Positions 9,443 through 20,200 are shown, counted from the stretch's first letter. The stretch: 38,384 bases of DNA from Mycoemilia scoparia (GCA_027575805.1 JANBPU010000155.1:1-38384), one strand, 5' to 3'. The notes: a model not told the origin generated them from the letters alone. Numbers and translations: made by a program.

Positions 9443-10396
9443 ATGTCAACGCTACTGTTATCACCGGTCGAGCGGGACTATATAACCAAGGGCATAGAAA
9501 AAGGCATCCGTGCAGATGGCCGAGACAGATTGGATTGGCGCCATCTACAAATCCGCCAATCCATCATATCGCAGGCCAACGGAAGCGCCAGGTGTCGTCT
9601 AGGAAACTTGGGTTTCGGAACAGACATCTTGGTCGGTATAAAGGCCGAAATAGGACAATACACGCAAGGTGACAGCAACAACCCCAGCTCACAGAAAATC
9701 GTCTGCAATGTCGAATGTTCTCCCAGCGCTATGCAGGAATTCGAGGGCCGTGGTGCAGACGAAGTTAACTTGGAATTGTCGCAGCTTTTGGATCGCTTAC
9801 TTAATGGCCCACAATGTGGAATTGATTTCGACCAGCTGTGTATCATTCCTAAGCAGGCCTACTGGGTTCTTTACGTTGATGCGTTGGTTTTAGATTATGA
9901 TGGCAACCCTATTGATGCCTTGATGATGACCACCAGGGCCGCCCTTGCTGATACCAGGTTGCCCAAAGTCGTGGTTGAATCTATTACCGATGAAAACGGC
10001 GTTCTTCAACAAGAATTCGAGGTTGTCGACGACCCCCAGGCTGCCGAGCCATTAAAAGGCCGTGATAATATCCCGTTGACTGTTACACTTTATCAAATTG
10101 GCGGAAACTATGTTGTTGATACCGGGCTTCAAGAAGAACTCTGTACCAAGGCTCGTCTTACTGTCTCTGTTAATCCCGCCGGCGAAATTTGTGGAATCCA
10201 GAAAAGCCACACCAAAAGCGGATTTGCTCCGTCCGCTTTACCCGAAATGTTGAAGGTTTCCCAAAAACAGGCGTCCGTGCTCTTTACTAAATTGGAGAAT
10301 GAGCTGGCCAAATCATCAAATGATAATCAAATGGATGTTGATGATGGCGATTCTTTTGAACCTGACACTGGGAGCACTTTTCTTGTCCCCTTCTAA
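9443..10396 (+). CDS. RRP42: Exosome complex subunit RRP42 (RNase PH-like, EXOSC7 homologue)
   Basis: Intronless, 317 residues. It belongs to the RNase PH superfamily; eukaryotic Rrp42 is a non-catalytic member of the six-subunit ring of the RNA exosome, which threads RNA for 3'-5' decay and rRNA/snoRNA processing in nucleus and cytoplasm. The N-terminus carries the family's IEKGIRADGRDRLDWR motif (about residues 18-33), followed by the GNLGFGTDILVGIKAEIG strand region and the CIIPKQAYWVLYVDALVLDYDGN block, typical of Rrp42 rather than Rrp43 or Rrp45. The C-terminus adds an acidic tail (MDVDDGD) beyond the usual fold. The ATG at 9443 gives the expected short N-terminus. It is divergent from the RhoGEF and convergent with PGS1 (291 bp between stops). 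Confidence 0.93.
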   Translation: MSTLLLSPVERDYITKGIEKGIRADGRDRLDWRHLQIRQSIISQANGSARCRLGNLGFGTDILVGIKAEIGQYTQGDSNNPSSQKIVCNVECSPSAMQEFEGRGADEVNLELSQLLDRLLNGPQCGIDFDQLCIIPKQAYWVLYVDALVLDYDGNPIDALMMTTRAALADTRLPKVVVESITDENGVLQQEFEVVDDPQAAEPLKGRDNIPLTVTLYQIGGNYVVDTGLQEELCTKARLTVSVNPAGEICGIQKSHTKSGFAPSALPEMLKVSQKQASVLFTKLENELAKSSNDNQMDVDDGDSFEPDTGSTFLVPF

Positions 10397-10687
10397 AATA
10401 CCTTTTTAAAATGCCTAATTCTAATTTTGGCTTTTTAATCCTCTTTACATAGATGATAGGCGATTATTCTAAATTCATCGATTTTTATACCTTGTCAATA
10501 ATTGTAAACAAAATACTCTAGCAAAACCTCTTTTGACGTTTAAACGGCATTCTAGTGTCACATTTTGTTTTTAATCATAGGCTTGACTACATTTATCCAT
10601 CTTGGTACTTTTCGCAACGGATCTTTGCTTAGCTCTGATAGCGAAACTGGTTTGCTGTACTGCTTTAGCAGCTCGACCTCCTATAAA

Positions 10688-12346
10688 TCATGCGCACATA
10701 TATTTTTTACAATCAAAATCATTGCCTATATCAACAGAGATAGCATTGATGATAGTTGTTTGAACAGTTCGCCTGGAGATTACCTCATAGAGTCGCTGTT
10801 TTAAATCCTCGTTCTTGGTCATGATGGTTATCTGCGCCTCCAGATCTCTATACAATGACCTGTATCCGTAGTTTGGCGAACCTATCATGGTCAAGCTGGG
10901 GTATTTTTCGTTCCCAATGCTAGACCAGAATCCTTTTCCATGGTAAGTCCATCCCGGCCTATTCCATTCGTTTATTTTGACCAAGCCTTGGGCACCGCGT
11001 CTATGCACTTCTTTCAGAAACTCCAGTTCGAATAGGGTATATGCGTTTGGGATGTATCTGGAAATATCCTTTGCCGTATAAAACCCGTTTGCCTGGGGCG
11101 ATGCAATGAGGATATCAAATTGGCTCGAGCTGTCCAGGATTCGGTTTCGGAACATTTCGGCAAAATTAAAGTATGCTGATGTGAGGATGGTTCTGCACGT
11201 GTCCCGGTTCTTTTTTATTGCCTCAAAGAATTGTTGGCAGTGCGCTTGGTCCTGTGTGATTCCTAGTGGACTCATTTGTACTGTTGGGACGATTATTGTA
11301 TCAGCCGTTGCTTGCGGGGTTTTGGTTGGTTCGGGGCACGTCAGGTCGGATTTTGAATTGTTTTCTTCAATCTGGGATACATGTGTAAAATCTCCATGTG
11401 TTTTCCATTTATCGATAAAGTCCATCATCATGCTTTGGGCCTTTTGCTTGAATAATAGCGGTTCCTTTTCTGGTGGTGACTGGGCAATTGATTTGTTTAT
11501 CAAGCTCAGTCTATATCCAAGGTTGTTGCGATCTTGAAAAGCACTGCTGGAATTGCTGTGTTGTTGAGTCGATTCTAGCAAGTACGAAAACTCACACACA
11601 GTTGATACTAGCTCTTTAAAGTAGGAAGTCAAGTGGGGCTGGTCTTTGATTTCGATATACCTGTCCTGCCTGTTAGTAAAATAATCGGTACTGAGATTGG
11701 CGCCACTGATTATCAAGCTAGTGTTATCAAAAATATAGGCCTTAATGTGTTGAATTCCAACCCCCTCATTCCATCTTGGGGGCACCAGTTTCTTTTTCAT
11801 GCCTGACAATTCTGGGGTATGATATAGCGATATCTTGACTCGATCTTGACCGAACTTGTGAATCAATGGTAGCAGCAATGATGCAGTGCTGTTTCCTTTA
11901 CTATCAACCCTTGTTCCCCTCAAACAGTCAACCAGTATGTTCAGTTTCAAGGTTTTATTTTGTGCCATTGCTTGGGACAGGGTATTGATCAAGTCGTCTT
12001 CGGTACTTCCTATATACAGCGTGCTCAAGGTTATTTCATTTTTGGCTTCGAGGATTCTTTGTTTCAATGTTTCATAGAATGCCGATGGTTGGGTAATTAT
12101 AGAGATATTGTTCGGATAAACGACAAAAGCTGGTTTATCCATTATCAGCTTGCCAAATGTTTGAAATGGGTCAACTTTTTCATGATCCCTGTTTTTGGAT
12201 TGTGTTGTATAATACGATTTGACCTTGAGCAGGGCTGGCTTTATGGTAGTAGTGGTGTCAGTGGCATAAACAACTGCCAACTTTGACGAGCGTAAGGGCT
12301 GGTATATAACCCTTTGCCTACTTATCCAAAGCCTGCGGCTCGGCAT
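10688..12346 (-). CDS. PGS1: Phosphatidylglycerophosphate synthase (CDP-DAG:glycerol-3-phosphate 3-phosphatidyltransferase)
   Basis: Intronless, 552 residues. The enzyme makes phosphatidylglycerolphosphate from CDP-diacylglycerol and glycerol-3-phosphate, the committed step to cardiolipin in mitochondria. It is a phospholipase D-superfamily protein with two HKD-like motifs: HIKAYIFD followed by SGANLS near residues 200-217, and YHGKGFW followed by IGSPNYGYRS near 468-496. The second motif lacks the usual Asp at the HKD spacing, as is common in this family. The longest frame begins at a TTG at 12409. I chose the ATG at 12346, which gives an Arg/Ser-rich N-terminus (PSRRLWISRQR) that fits a mitochondrial presequence. 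It lies in tandem with PDI (357 bp) and converges on RRP42. A sequence-rich insert between the two motifs (about 260-380) looks poorly ordered. Confidence 0.92.
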   Translation of the reverse strand: MPSRRLWISRQRVIYQPLRSSKLAVVYATDTTTTIKPALLKVKSYYTTQSKNRDHEKVDPFQTFGKLIMDKPAFVVYPNNISIITQPSAFYETLKQRILEAKNEITLSTLYIGSTEDDLINTLSQAMAQNKTLKLNILVDCLRGTRVDSKGNSTASLLLPLIHKFGQDRVKISLYHTPELSGMKKKLVPPRWNEGVGIQHIKAYIFDNTSLIISGANLSTDYFTNRQDRYIEIKDQPHLTSYFKELVSTVCEFSYLLESTQQHSNSSSAFQDRNNLGYRLSLINKSIAQSPPEKEPLLFKQKAQSMMMDFIDKWKTHGDFTHVSQIEENNSKSDLTCPEPTKTPQATADTIIVPTVQMSPLGITQDQAHCQQFFEAIKKNRDTCRTILTSAYFNFAEMFRNRILDSSSQFDILIASPQANGFYTAKDISRYIPNAYTLFELEFLKEVHRRGAQGLVKINEWNRPGWTYHGKGFWSSIGNEKYPSLTMIGSPNYGYRSLYRDLEAQITIMTKNEDLKQRLYEVISRRTVQTTIINAISVDIGNDFDCKKYMCA

Positions 12347-12703
12347 TTTTGTATTCACTAAATAGAGTAATAGTAGTGGTGGTGTTATTATTGTCAACTT
12401 GAAGATCAAAGAATTTCTTGTGCTCTTCAGACAACACTAAGATCTATAATCCATAAACTATTATTATTGTGGGAGATATTGATTTGATCAAGCCTTTACA
12501 AAATGGTGGATCTAAGCCATTTTTCAATGCACAACATTACAAAGTCTCGCATGACATAGTTTAAAGACAAGAGCTATACAGATCAATATTATTTTTGCCA
12601 AACAAAGAATGAGGGTTTACAGTCCTGTCTATAACAGTTTGATGAGTATAATTTAACAGCTTATTTATTTTTATGACAAACGTAAAATGAATATTGAAAC
12701 AAT
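12347..12703. other. Spacer between PGS1 and PDI
   Basis: A 357-bp gap holding the PGS1 promoter side and the PDI 3' region on the minus strand. AT-rich, with no coding frame or structured element recognised. Confidence 0.6.
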
Positions 12704-14305
12704 TTAGAGTTCTTCGTGGACAGGAGTATCATCCTTCTCTTCCTCCTTTTGGTCTTCTTCTTCATCATCACCATCATCCTCATCGACATCTTCGACTTCA
12801 TCATCAGAGTCGACCTCATCTTCCTTCTTTTCCTCCTTCTTTTCTTCCTCTTCCTCATCGTTTTCATTGAGGTCATCCTTATTGTAAGTAATGCTGTTCT
12901 CAACATTTTCTTCAAGGAACTCGACAAGGGATCCGAGAGAACGATCACCAGTATATTCAACAACCGAATTGTCACCAGCCTTTATGAGCTTGATGGTGGG
13001 GAAGCCTTGGATCTGGAAGTCCTTTGAGCCAGCAGGCATATCATTAGCAGTAGCATCAATCTTGGCAATGACAAGGTTCTTGTTGTTCTCAAGGACCTTG
13101 GCCAATTTTTCGTAGGTGGGTGCAAGTCTCTTGCAGTAACCGCACCATGGGGCATAGAGCTCAAGCAAAACGTCCTTTTCCTTGTCAAAGACAACATCTT
13201 TAAAGCTGTCAGCGACAACAACCTTAACGGGCTCATCGTTAGTCTCGGGGATGGGCTCGGACTTGATGCTGGGCTTGAGGTCGCCATCAACAAACTTGGT
13301 GACGAACTTCTTGATAGCCTTGGTTGTGATCTTTTTGTCCTGTGGGAATGGATATTTGGTACCCTCTTCCATGTTCTGGATACCGAAGGCGGGCCACTCC
13401 TGCTTGAGATTAACCTGTTCGGCATGAGCAGGGAACTTGCGAGCATCGAGGAGAGTAAAGCTTAGCTTGCCCTTGAAGCTCTTGGCAACATCGTAAAGCT
13501 CCTTGTGAAGTTTATCGCGAGATTCTTCAGTGTCGTAGAAGACAAAGGCAAATGGAAGACCAGCCTTGGCATAAGTGGGGTAGGTGCTCTGATTGATCTC
13601 TCCCAAGACAGGAACAGCAGCAGACTGAATAAACTTGCGGATATTATCAGCAACGAGCTCTCCCTTATAGGTATCCAAACGATCGTCAAAGTTCTTGAAG
13701 AGAAGGAAGTCGGCCTTCTTGTTCTTTTTACCATCTTTGGGTTCGACGACAGCAAAGGTGTAGTCATCGCGGAGATCATTAGCTACCTTTTCAAATTCTT
13801 CAAACTCCTTGGAGCCTTGAGTGGCAAAGCCAACAATAACAATATCATCCTTTTCTTTGAATTCTTCGATCTCTGTGACCTTGATGATTGTGACAGCAGG
13901 CTGGGTCTGCTTCTTCATGTACTTTTTGATGCCATCAGCCTTGCGGGAACCATTATAGTTGGAAGAAGAGCCGCTCTTGAAGACCTTGAGTGTAGGGAAG
14001 CCACCAATTTCGTATTTCTCACAAAGGTCAGTTTCAGTTGTACAATCGACCTTGGCCAAGCTGATGCCCTCATCTTTAAGTTCAGTAGCAGCCTCTTCGT
14101 ACTCTGGGGCAAGCTGTTTACAGTGACCACACCAGGGAGCATAGAACTTGACGAGGCCAAGGTCGGTGTTTTCTTTCCATTCGTCGAAATTCTTTTGGGT
14201 AAGAACCTTAACGTCAGAGCCAGCGCTGTCCTCAGCATGAACGAGTCCACTGAATGAGGCAGCGATTGTTCCAAAAACAAACAGATGTGATAGCCCAATT
14301 TTCAT
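12704..14305 (-). CDS. PDI1: Protein disulfide isomerase
   Basis: Intronless, 533 residues with the classic a-b-b'-a' layout. It forms, breaks and reshuffles disulfides of secretory proteins in the ER lumen. A signal peptide covers about 1-24 (LVHA cleavage region). The first thioredoxin site is APWCGHC (C59-C62). The second is APWCGYC (C388-C391), where His is replaced by Tyr. The b and b' domains lie about 140-350. An exceptionally acidic Glu/Asp/Lys tail (about 480-527) precedes a C-terminal HEEL, an ER-retention variant of HDEL. The ATG at 14305 gives a normal signal peptide. It is divergent from the Hsp70-like gene over a 1.2 kb shared spacer. The acidic tail explains long antisense frames in this region, which are not genes. 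Confidence 0.97.
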   Translation of the reverse strand: MKIGLSHLFVFGTIAASFSGLVHAEDSAGSDVKVLTQKNFDEWKENTDLGLVKFYAPWCGHCKQLAPEYEEAATELKDEGISLAKVDCTTETDLCEKYEIGGFPTLKVFKSGSSSNYNGSRKADGIKKYMKKQTQPAVTIIKVTEIEEFKEKDDIVIVGFATQGSKEFEEFEKVANDLRDDYTFAVVEPKDGKKNKKADFLLFKNFDDRLDTYKGELVADNIRKFIQSAAVPVLGEINQSTYPTYAKAGLPFAFVFYDTEESRDKLHKELYDVAKSFKGKLSFTLLDARKFPAHAEQVNLKQEWPAFGIQNMEEGTKYPFPQDKKITTKAIKKFVTKFVDGDLKPSIKSEPIPETNDEPVKVVVADSFKDVVFDKEKDVLLELYAPWCGYCKRLAPTYEKLAKVLENNKNLVIAKIDATANDMPAGSKDFQIQGFPTIKLIKAGDNSVVEYTGDRSLGSLVEFLEENVENSITYNKDDLNENDEEEEEKKEEKKEDEVDSDDEVEDVDEDDGDDEEEDQKEEEKDDTPVHEEL

Positions 14306-15492
14306 TGTGATATTATATTGATATATATGTGCGTGTATATAGTAAAGTGTGTGTTAAGGAGAAGAAGGGAGTGCTGGATAAAGAATGGAAGAGCGAGACA
14401 GAGTATGTGTGAGGTTTATGTGCCTTAAAGTTGGACTAAAGCTACGGAGACAATAAAGGACTATTGGGATTTGTGCATACTATGCAAGTGCAAAAGGCCT
14501 GAAAGTAGAAAACAACTGTGGTTTGATTCGCATATGCTAGCGACGTTGCTCAATCTTATTCGCTGAATCAGTTTAGCCAAACACATTACGAAACATGGCA
14601 AGTAGGGGAGGCTTTTGGAATAAAGCCTCCACAGCGTAAGTGAATAGCAATCAAGAATTCAATTTACTCATTCTTTGCAACATAGTATGCTGGGTGGCTT
14701 TATGCCCGTATTAAAGTGATGCCTACTTGGATTAGCAAACCGCCCTGCTACTGTAGACAGAAACTGTAATTTTCAAACGTTCAAAGCTACTTCTTGACCC
14801 TATTAGTTTTTATTATTCCATTTACTATCATCAAGATTTCTTTGAATCCCATGTTGGTAACCAATAGGATTGAAGTTCCCTAAATTCCACAATATTCAAA
14901 GATGATGTTTTTTTTATAACAAGGAGTTAGTGGGGTTTGCCATGTCTTTCTTTTGTATAATTCCAAAAACTTGAAATCTTTTGAAACATTGGGTACAGGA
15001 ACTATTGGTTTATTTCGCTTATTAGTTATTCTCATGTGGCCGCTCAAAGCTAGCTCCAGCATTTAAGCAAAAAAAATGTGACGATATTTGCTAGCCTAGT
15101 ATGTTGTGATTATAAGCAAAGCAGATGATGAGTTTTATTTTGTCTTCAAAATCTTTGGGTATAATCAAATCCAAAGTGCATTGCCAATAGCCCACATCAT
15201 AAAATTTAAGTTACTCAAACTTCTTAGGCGTATGGTGGCCTCACATGCCATAGCAATCTTACCAAAGCCATTTTTCACCAAACACAAATAATTTCCAATT
15301 TCCTGAGCATTAGTATGATACCAATCAGTGTTCATCCCCACGACCCATCTTATATTTCTATTTTCTCCAATATCATTATTTAAATATATATATATATATT
15401 TTATTTTTTACACCTATAATTTCTATAAATATACTACACATAGCTCACTTGTATAATAACAATAATAATAATAATAACAATTAAAATTCAAT
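14306..15492. other. Divergent spacer between PDI and Hsp70-like gene
   Basis: A 1.19 kb shared upstream region of two chaperone-type genes. It ends with a (TA)n run near 15386-15400 and an (AAT)n-type run near 15461-15479 just before the Hsp70-like ATG. On the plus strand, ATG at 14595 starts a 41-nt stretch followed by a good GTAAGT donor (14636) and a TAG acceptor at 14685; joined, it would encode only 24 residues. No clear UPR or heat-shock element was found by eye. Confidence 0.45.
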
Positions 15493-17001
15493 ATGGCTGT
15501 CGAGACAGATGTTAAAATTTCATCAAAGAATAGAGCAACCAAGATAAGTTCCAACAAGGCCAAACTGGCACCACGTTCCAATAGACCGGATGTCAAGTTT
15601 GTTCCTCCTAGACAGTATCCTGATACAATTCCCAACGTTTTTGATGAGTCTGAGGTCACCTCACGTTATGTGAGTATAAATTTGCGACCAAGAAGCATTG
15701 ACATTGGAATATTTAGGAAAGATATAATGAACAAGAAGCAGTTTGATATGGTCGAAGTGAGTGCTGACATCGAGAGGCTTGAAAAGCTATATGAGGATGA
15801 GATAGACGCAAATGACAATGAAAGGCTTCAGTATCAGATTGTCAAAAGCATGATAAAGAGTGTTACCAAGTTTAGAGAACAGCACCTAGCGGTAGACGAA
15901 GACGGAGACGAACTCGATATTGATGACGCCAGGTATCCTATAACAGACATGACAGAAGTAGAGCAAATTACAATGATTTATCCCTCCCACTATAGCGAAG
16001 AAGAGTGCCGCAAGTTATATCGGTTAGCAACTGCTTTTGATCTTAACATCGGGCCCTGCATACCACGAGTTGTTGCCTGTGCTTTGGGATATACATACCA
16101 GGCCCCAAGGCCCGATGCCAAAGTAATACTATTTAATGTTGAAGACGAGCGCATGGATGTCATTGTCTTTGAGATTGTAGATGGAAAGCCGAATATATTT
16201 GCTCGAGGATCGTGTCTTTATGTCAGCACGGAGCTTTTGACAGAGGTTATTGAGATGCAATTCATTGAGCAAATTGAAAGCAAGTATTCTGGATGGGAGG
16301 TCCCTGGAAATGTGCATGGCTTGGATCCAGACGAGGTCAAGCAAAATATTAAGGAGCTGGTGCAGGAGGGTGTTGAAAACGCCTACACCGAAGATAACAT
16401 AATTACAAAATACTTTGGTGACCCAGATGACCCAGATACTATCAGTGCATTCTTTGATTGCGAGCGTAAGGTTGTGAACTCATTGGCATACCCAGTACTA
16501 TCAAGATGTCATTGGACAATAGAAAAGGTTCTGGGACAGGTTCCAAGCCAATGTACACTTGGCCTTGATACTTTTGTATTTACAGGAAGCGATACTGCCT
16601 TTATTCCATTTATCAAGGAATGTCTGGATTCTGCCACTATTTGTAAAGTCAAATGTATAGAAAACGCAGAAATTTTGGATGATTTCGAGATCATCCCTGA
16701 CCTTGCTCTAATCGGTGCTACTACTAACAACCATCGCCTTTTGGCACATTACAATTGCGAAATCCAGAGGAAGGAATCAAGGCCACTAACCCTTGACTCA
16801 TTCAGCGGACATGGTAGAAACTATATATCAGATATGAGCATTGACATTCGAACAAACTTTGTCAACATAAATGGGTTTTACCAAGACCAACCACCTAGCT
16901 TTTTCAATTTGAAGAAAAAGAGCAAATCCAAGTCCAGCGCTGCGGAATCCAAAGCTGAAGGAGTTGCCATGGTTAAGAAGACCAAGAAGGTAGTTGAATA
17001 A
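15493..17001 (+). CDS. Degenerate Hsp70-like protein (nucleotide-binding fold only)
   Basis: Intronless, 502 residues. The middle aligns by eye to the Hsp70 ATPase domain. MIYPSHYSEEECRKLYRLAT (161-180) matches the TVPAYFNDSQRQATKDA region. PRVVACALGY (191-200) matches the INEPTAAALAYG motif. VILFNVEDERMDVIVFEIVDG (211-231) matches VLIFDLGGGTFDVS. FVFTGSDTAFIPFIKECL (361-378) matches IVLVGGSTRIPKVQ, and IPDLALIGATT (401-411) matches PDEAVAYGAA. The phosphate-1 segment reads SINLRPRSIDIG (61-72) where Hsp70s have GIDLGTT, and the phosphate-2 DLGGGT is lost. ATP hydrolysis is therefore unlikely. There is no substrate-binding domain: a Lys/Ser-rich tail (from about 475) ends the protein. Function unknown. 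An Arp or HSPA12-type actin-fold protein is the alternative. It is divergent from PDI. Confidence 0.72.
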   Translation: MAVETDVKISSKNRATKISSNKAKLAPRSNRPDVKFVPPRQYPDTIPNVFDESEVTSRYVSINLRPRSIDIGIFRKDIMNKKQFDMVEVSADIERLEKLYEDEIDANDNERLQYQIVKSMIKSVTKFREQHLAVDEDGDELDIDDARYPITDMTEVEQITMIYPSHYSEEECRKLYRLATAFDLNIGPCIPRVVACALGYTYQAPRPDAKVILFNVEDERMDVIVFEIVDGKPNIFARGSCLYVSTELLTEVIEMQFIEQIESKYSGWEVPGNVHGLDPDEVKQNIKELVQEGVENAYTEDNIITKYFGDPDDPDTISAFFDCERKVVNSLAYPVLSRCHWTIEKVLGQVPSQCTLGLDTFVFTGSDTAFIPFIKECLDSATICKVKCIENAEILDDFEIIPDLALIGATTNNHRLLAHYNCEIQRKESRPLTLDSFSGHGRNYISDMSIDIRTNFVNINGFYQDQPPSFFNLKKKSKSKSSAAESKAEGVAMVKKTKKVVE

Positions 17002-17169
17002 TGAAATTCTAGACGTTTTTACATCATCTTTAGTAAATATTTCAAACAAATAGTCCCCCTTTATTTAAATATAAATTCAAAAAAATTCAACCACTCTTTT
17101 CTTTTTTAAAGATTACATACTAATTTAATAACACAAGTGTTGCAATGCTATTTTATTAAATATTTACAA

Positions 17170-17220
17170 ATAGTAATAGTAATAGTAATAGTAATAGTAA
17201 TAGTAATAGTAATAGTAATA
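17170..17220. repeat. (AATAGT)n hexanucleotide tandem array
   Basis: About eight perfect AATAGT units, read directly, in the 294-bp gap between the convergent Hsp70-like and chitin synthase genes. Both 3' UTRs may transcribe it. Confidence 0.9.
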
Positions 17221-17295
17221 AAGGTAATATTGGGTAGTTGGAAAATTCCATGACACATCATCATCTAAATATGAACGAAACAAAAGATTGTGCTA

Positions 17296-20200
17296 TCACA
17301 AACTGAACTGTTCATGTAAAACCTTGTCGATACAAGCATCGATAAATGTCCTTCTTTCCTGTGCTTGTTCTTTGTTCAATCCAAGTTCCGCAACAACGGA
17401 TTCTCGGATGTCTCTCTTACTGACTTCCTCCAGATTCTTGTCCTTCATTTGTCTCTGCACACATTCAAGAACCATGGTTTTAGAAATGTGCTTTTCTTGG
17501 CTGCTGCTTTGAGTTTTGCCAACAGCTGTGTGGTATTGAGCGCTAGACATTACTTGGGCTTTTGCTTTGCTTGCACTATCATTGCTGCTATTGTTTGTGC
17601 CACTATTGTAGCTGTCGTCGAATGGTGATAGCGATTGCGAATAGGCAGCAGAGTTTTGACTTCCTTGTCGTCTATGGTGACGTTGTCCTTGACTGTGAGT
17701 ATGGCGACGACTGGGACGGTGATAGCTGCTGGTATAGCTGACCACGCTTGTTGCTGGGGTGCTCGTAACTACGACGCCCCTATGCATAGCGGTAGCGACA
17801 CTTGGCACAGTCACTGGAGGTTGTGCCATCTGAGAAGATTGCTGGGCGAGCAAATGGTAGTCGAAGGAAGCGCAGGGCATCGTGTGGAATTCAGGAGCCA
17901 TAAAGTATTGTTGGTAGTACTGTGGATTCTGCAAAACATACGGTTGGAGACCAGGACTTGTAGTTCCAGGGTAGTAGTTTTGCGTCATGCCTGTTCTGTT
18001 CATATAGTTCATGGTTCCTGAAACGTTCATCTGCTGGCTAGCTGGTCTTTTACTGGAACTGCAGCTAGATGATGATCGATTGAGTGGTGTTATAGGTGAA
18101 GCTGGTCTTGAGGGACCTCTAGATTGAGGATGCTTTGGTAAATACCCACAATTGTTAATAGGTCCCGTGGGTAGTGAAGAATATGTGCCACCAGATCTAG
18201 GTATCTGGGCAGTTGAGTGTGGGAGTCCTGGAGTTTTCATTATCTCCAAGTTTTGGCTTTGTGGGTTATAATATCTCATTTGGCCATGGCTAAAGCTGCT
18301 AATCATGCTTTGATTACTGGGCGAATATTGTGCACTGGTTACTGGCCTTCTAACCTCAGTTATAGTCACAGAGGGTGTTTGACTATCGGAACCATAGCTA
18401 TTCATGGTATAGCCAGCATCGAACTTTTGAGCTCGCTCGTTCTCGAATTGTTCCCACTTTCTTTCTGGAATGACAGATGGGTCGAACTTTTGTGCGTTGA
18501 CGATAGCCCTCTTCATCTTGCCTTTGCCGTTGATTACCAGTCTTGTATTACCCCACGAGAAGTCATCAAAGTGCCAGAAAGAATACAACGGAATAAATAA
18601 CATGAAGAGTGGCATGGACACAAGATATATGATGAGCCAGCCGATGTGTTGCCATTGCCTTTTCAGGATAAATAGTACTATTTGGAAGGCATAGACAGCA
18701 GCTAGAAGATACACAGAAATGATTGGAGTAGACGAGTTGCTATTGGCTAGTTCATATCCTAGATAACCCAAGTAAGCGACCGTGGCGGGCATAATGACGG
18801 TGGACAAGAGATCGATAAAAACAACGAATCTCATCGAGAAACAACAGAATCCACAAAGACGAGACAAGAAAAGGAGTTCAATGAGATTATGTATAGTTGA
18901 GTTGATCCATCTACGACGCTGTGACAAGAGAACCCCCCATGTATCAGGTGCATTGGTCCGACACTGGGCATCTGGGGTAAAACGCATCTTGTAGTAAGGG
19001 TGGTGCTTGAGCATCAGAGTAGTCAAGTAGCGATCCTCACCAAGGGAAAGCAGGTTCTTTTTGTGAAGCGTATCGACTCCGTTTTCAGCATAGTCGTCAA
19101 CAATGTTCTTGGAGACGAGCAAGGGGATGCCAACTTCCGCACCATATATACGATACATACAGAAGCAGCCAGGAAGGCAAGTGACCGAACCGAAGAGGGA
19201 CTCGAATGCTTTTGTCAAATGGTGAGAGATGTAGTATTCATAGACCTGGACCATCGTAATCCAGGTGTCCTTCTCGTTTGCCAGCATCGTCTCTCCACAG
19301 ATACCCATCATCTTTGCGTCGTGGATCATGCCAGACACCATGCGATTGAGCGAGTCTGGATATACATAGGTATCTGCGTCTACCATCATCATAAACTCGT
19401 AGTACTCGGGCGAAACGCCAATGACGTTTCTGATCTGATGGTACATCTCGAGCTCAAGTGGATTCATGGGCAGCTGGAAGTATACCTTGTGGAAGAATCT
19501 CATCAGCAATATCTGGGAATCTCTCTTTCCGCGGTTTCCTTGCTTGGTTTGTTCTTCTGGAGTGCCGCATTTGACAATAACTAGGTACGGAACGATGTGT
19601 CCTGATACCTGGTAAAGCCCAGAGTATACTTTTGCCATGTTCAGCTGCTTCATATTTTCGCCTAGTGCATGATAACACAGTGGCTCTGGATCAAGTCTGG
19701 GGTCTGATCCAAGGATATTCAAGACGATTTGAGGAGTAGGCTGGTCGTTTCCTGAACCAATGATCATGCCGTCACAGACTATCAGCAGCAGCTTGCGTTT
19801 GTCATCATAATTTAGCTCTGCCAAAGAGTCTATCGTCTGTTTCAGCGAGTCTTCTCCCTCTGTATAGCAGGGAACCGTGCATACAACGAACCTGTCGTGC
19901 TCTTCTGGATTGCTCTTGCGTCTTAGTTGTAGAGCAGCTAGGAATTTTATGAATATGATACTTGTCAGAGCAACTGAACTAGCCAAGAGGATGTAGTTTG
20001 CGAGGTAACACTCAAGCGACTTTCGCTTGTCTATGTTCCCGACATAAAATGCAGCACGCAGGCATCTGTAGTGTGCCCAGCGGCTCCTCGGCTTGTGCCG
20101 GAAGTAGCTCTCCCACTGGCGTGTAATGTCTTTTCCTGGATTCATCTGGAATAGATATGGCACCATTTCGTCAAGGAAGGCACGATTCTTGTTCTCAGTC

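Noticed and set aside
13505..14257. Plus-strand frame of 250 codons antisense to PDI
   Set aside because: It mirrors the Glu/Lys-rich PDI codons and has no family features. PDI on the other strand is unambiguous.
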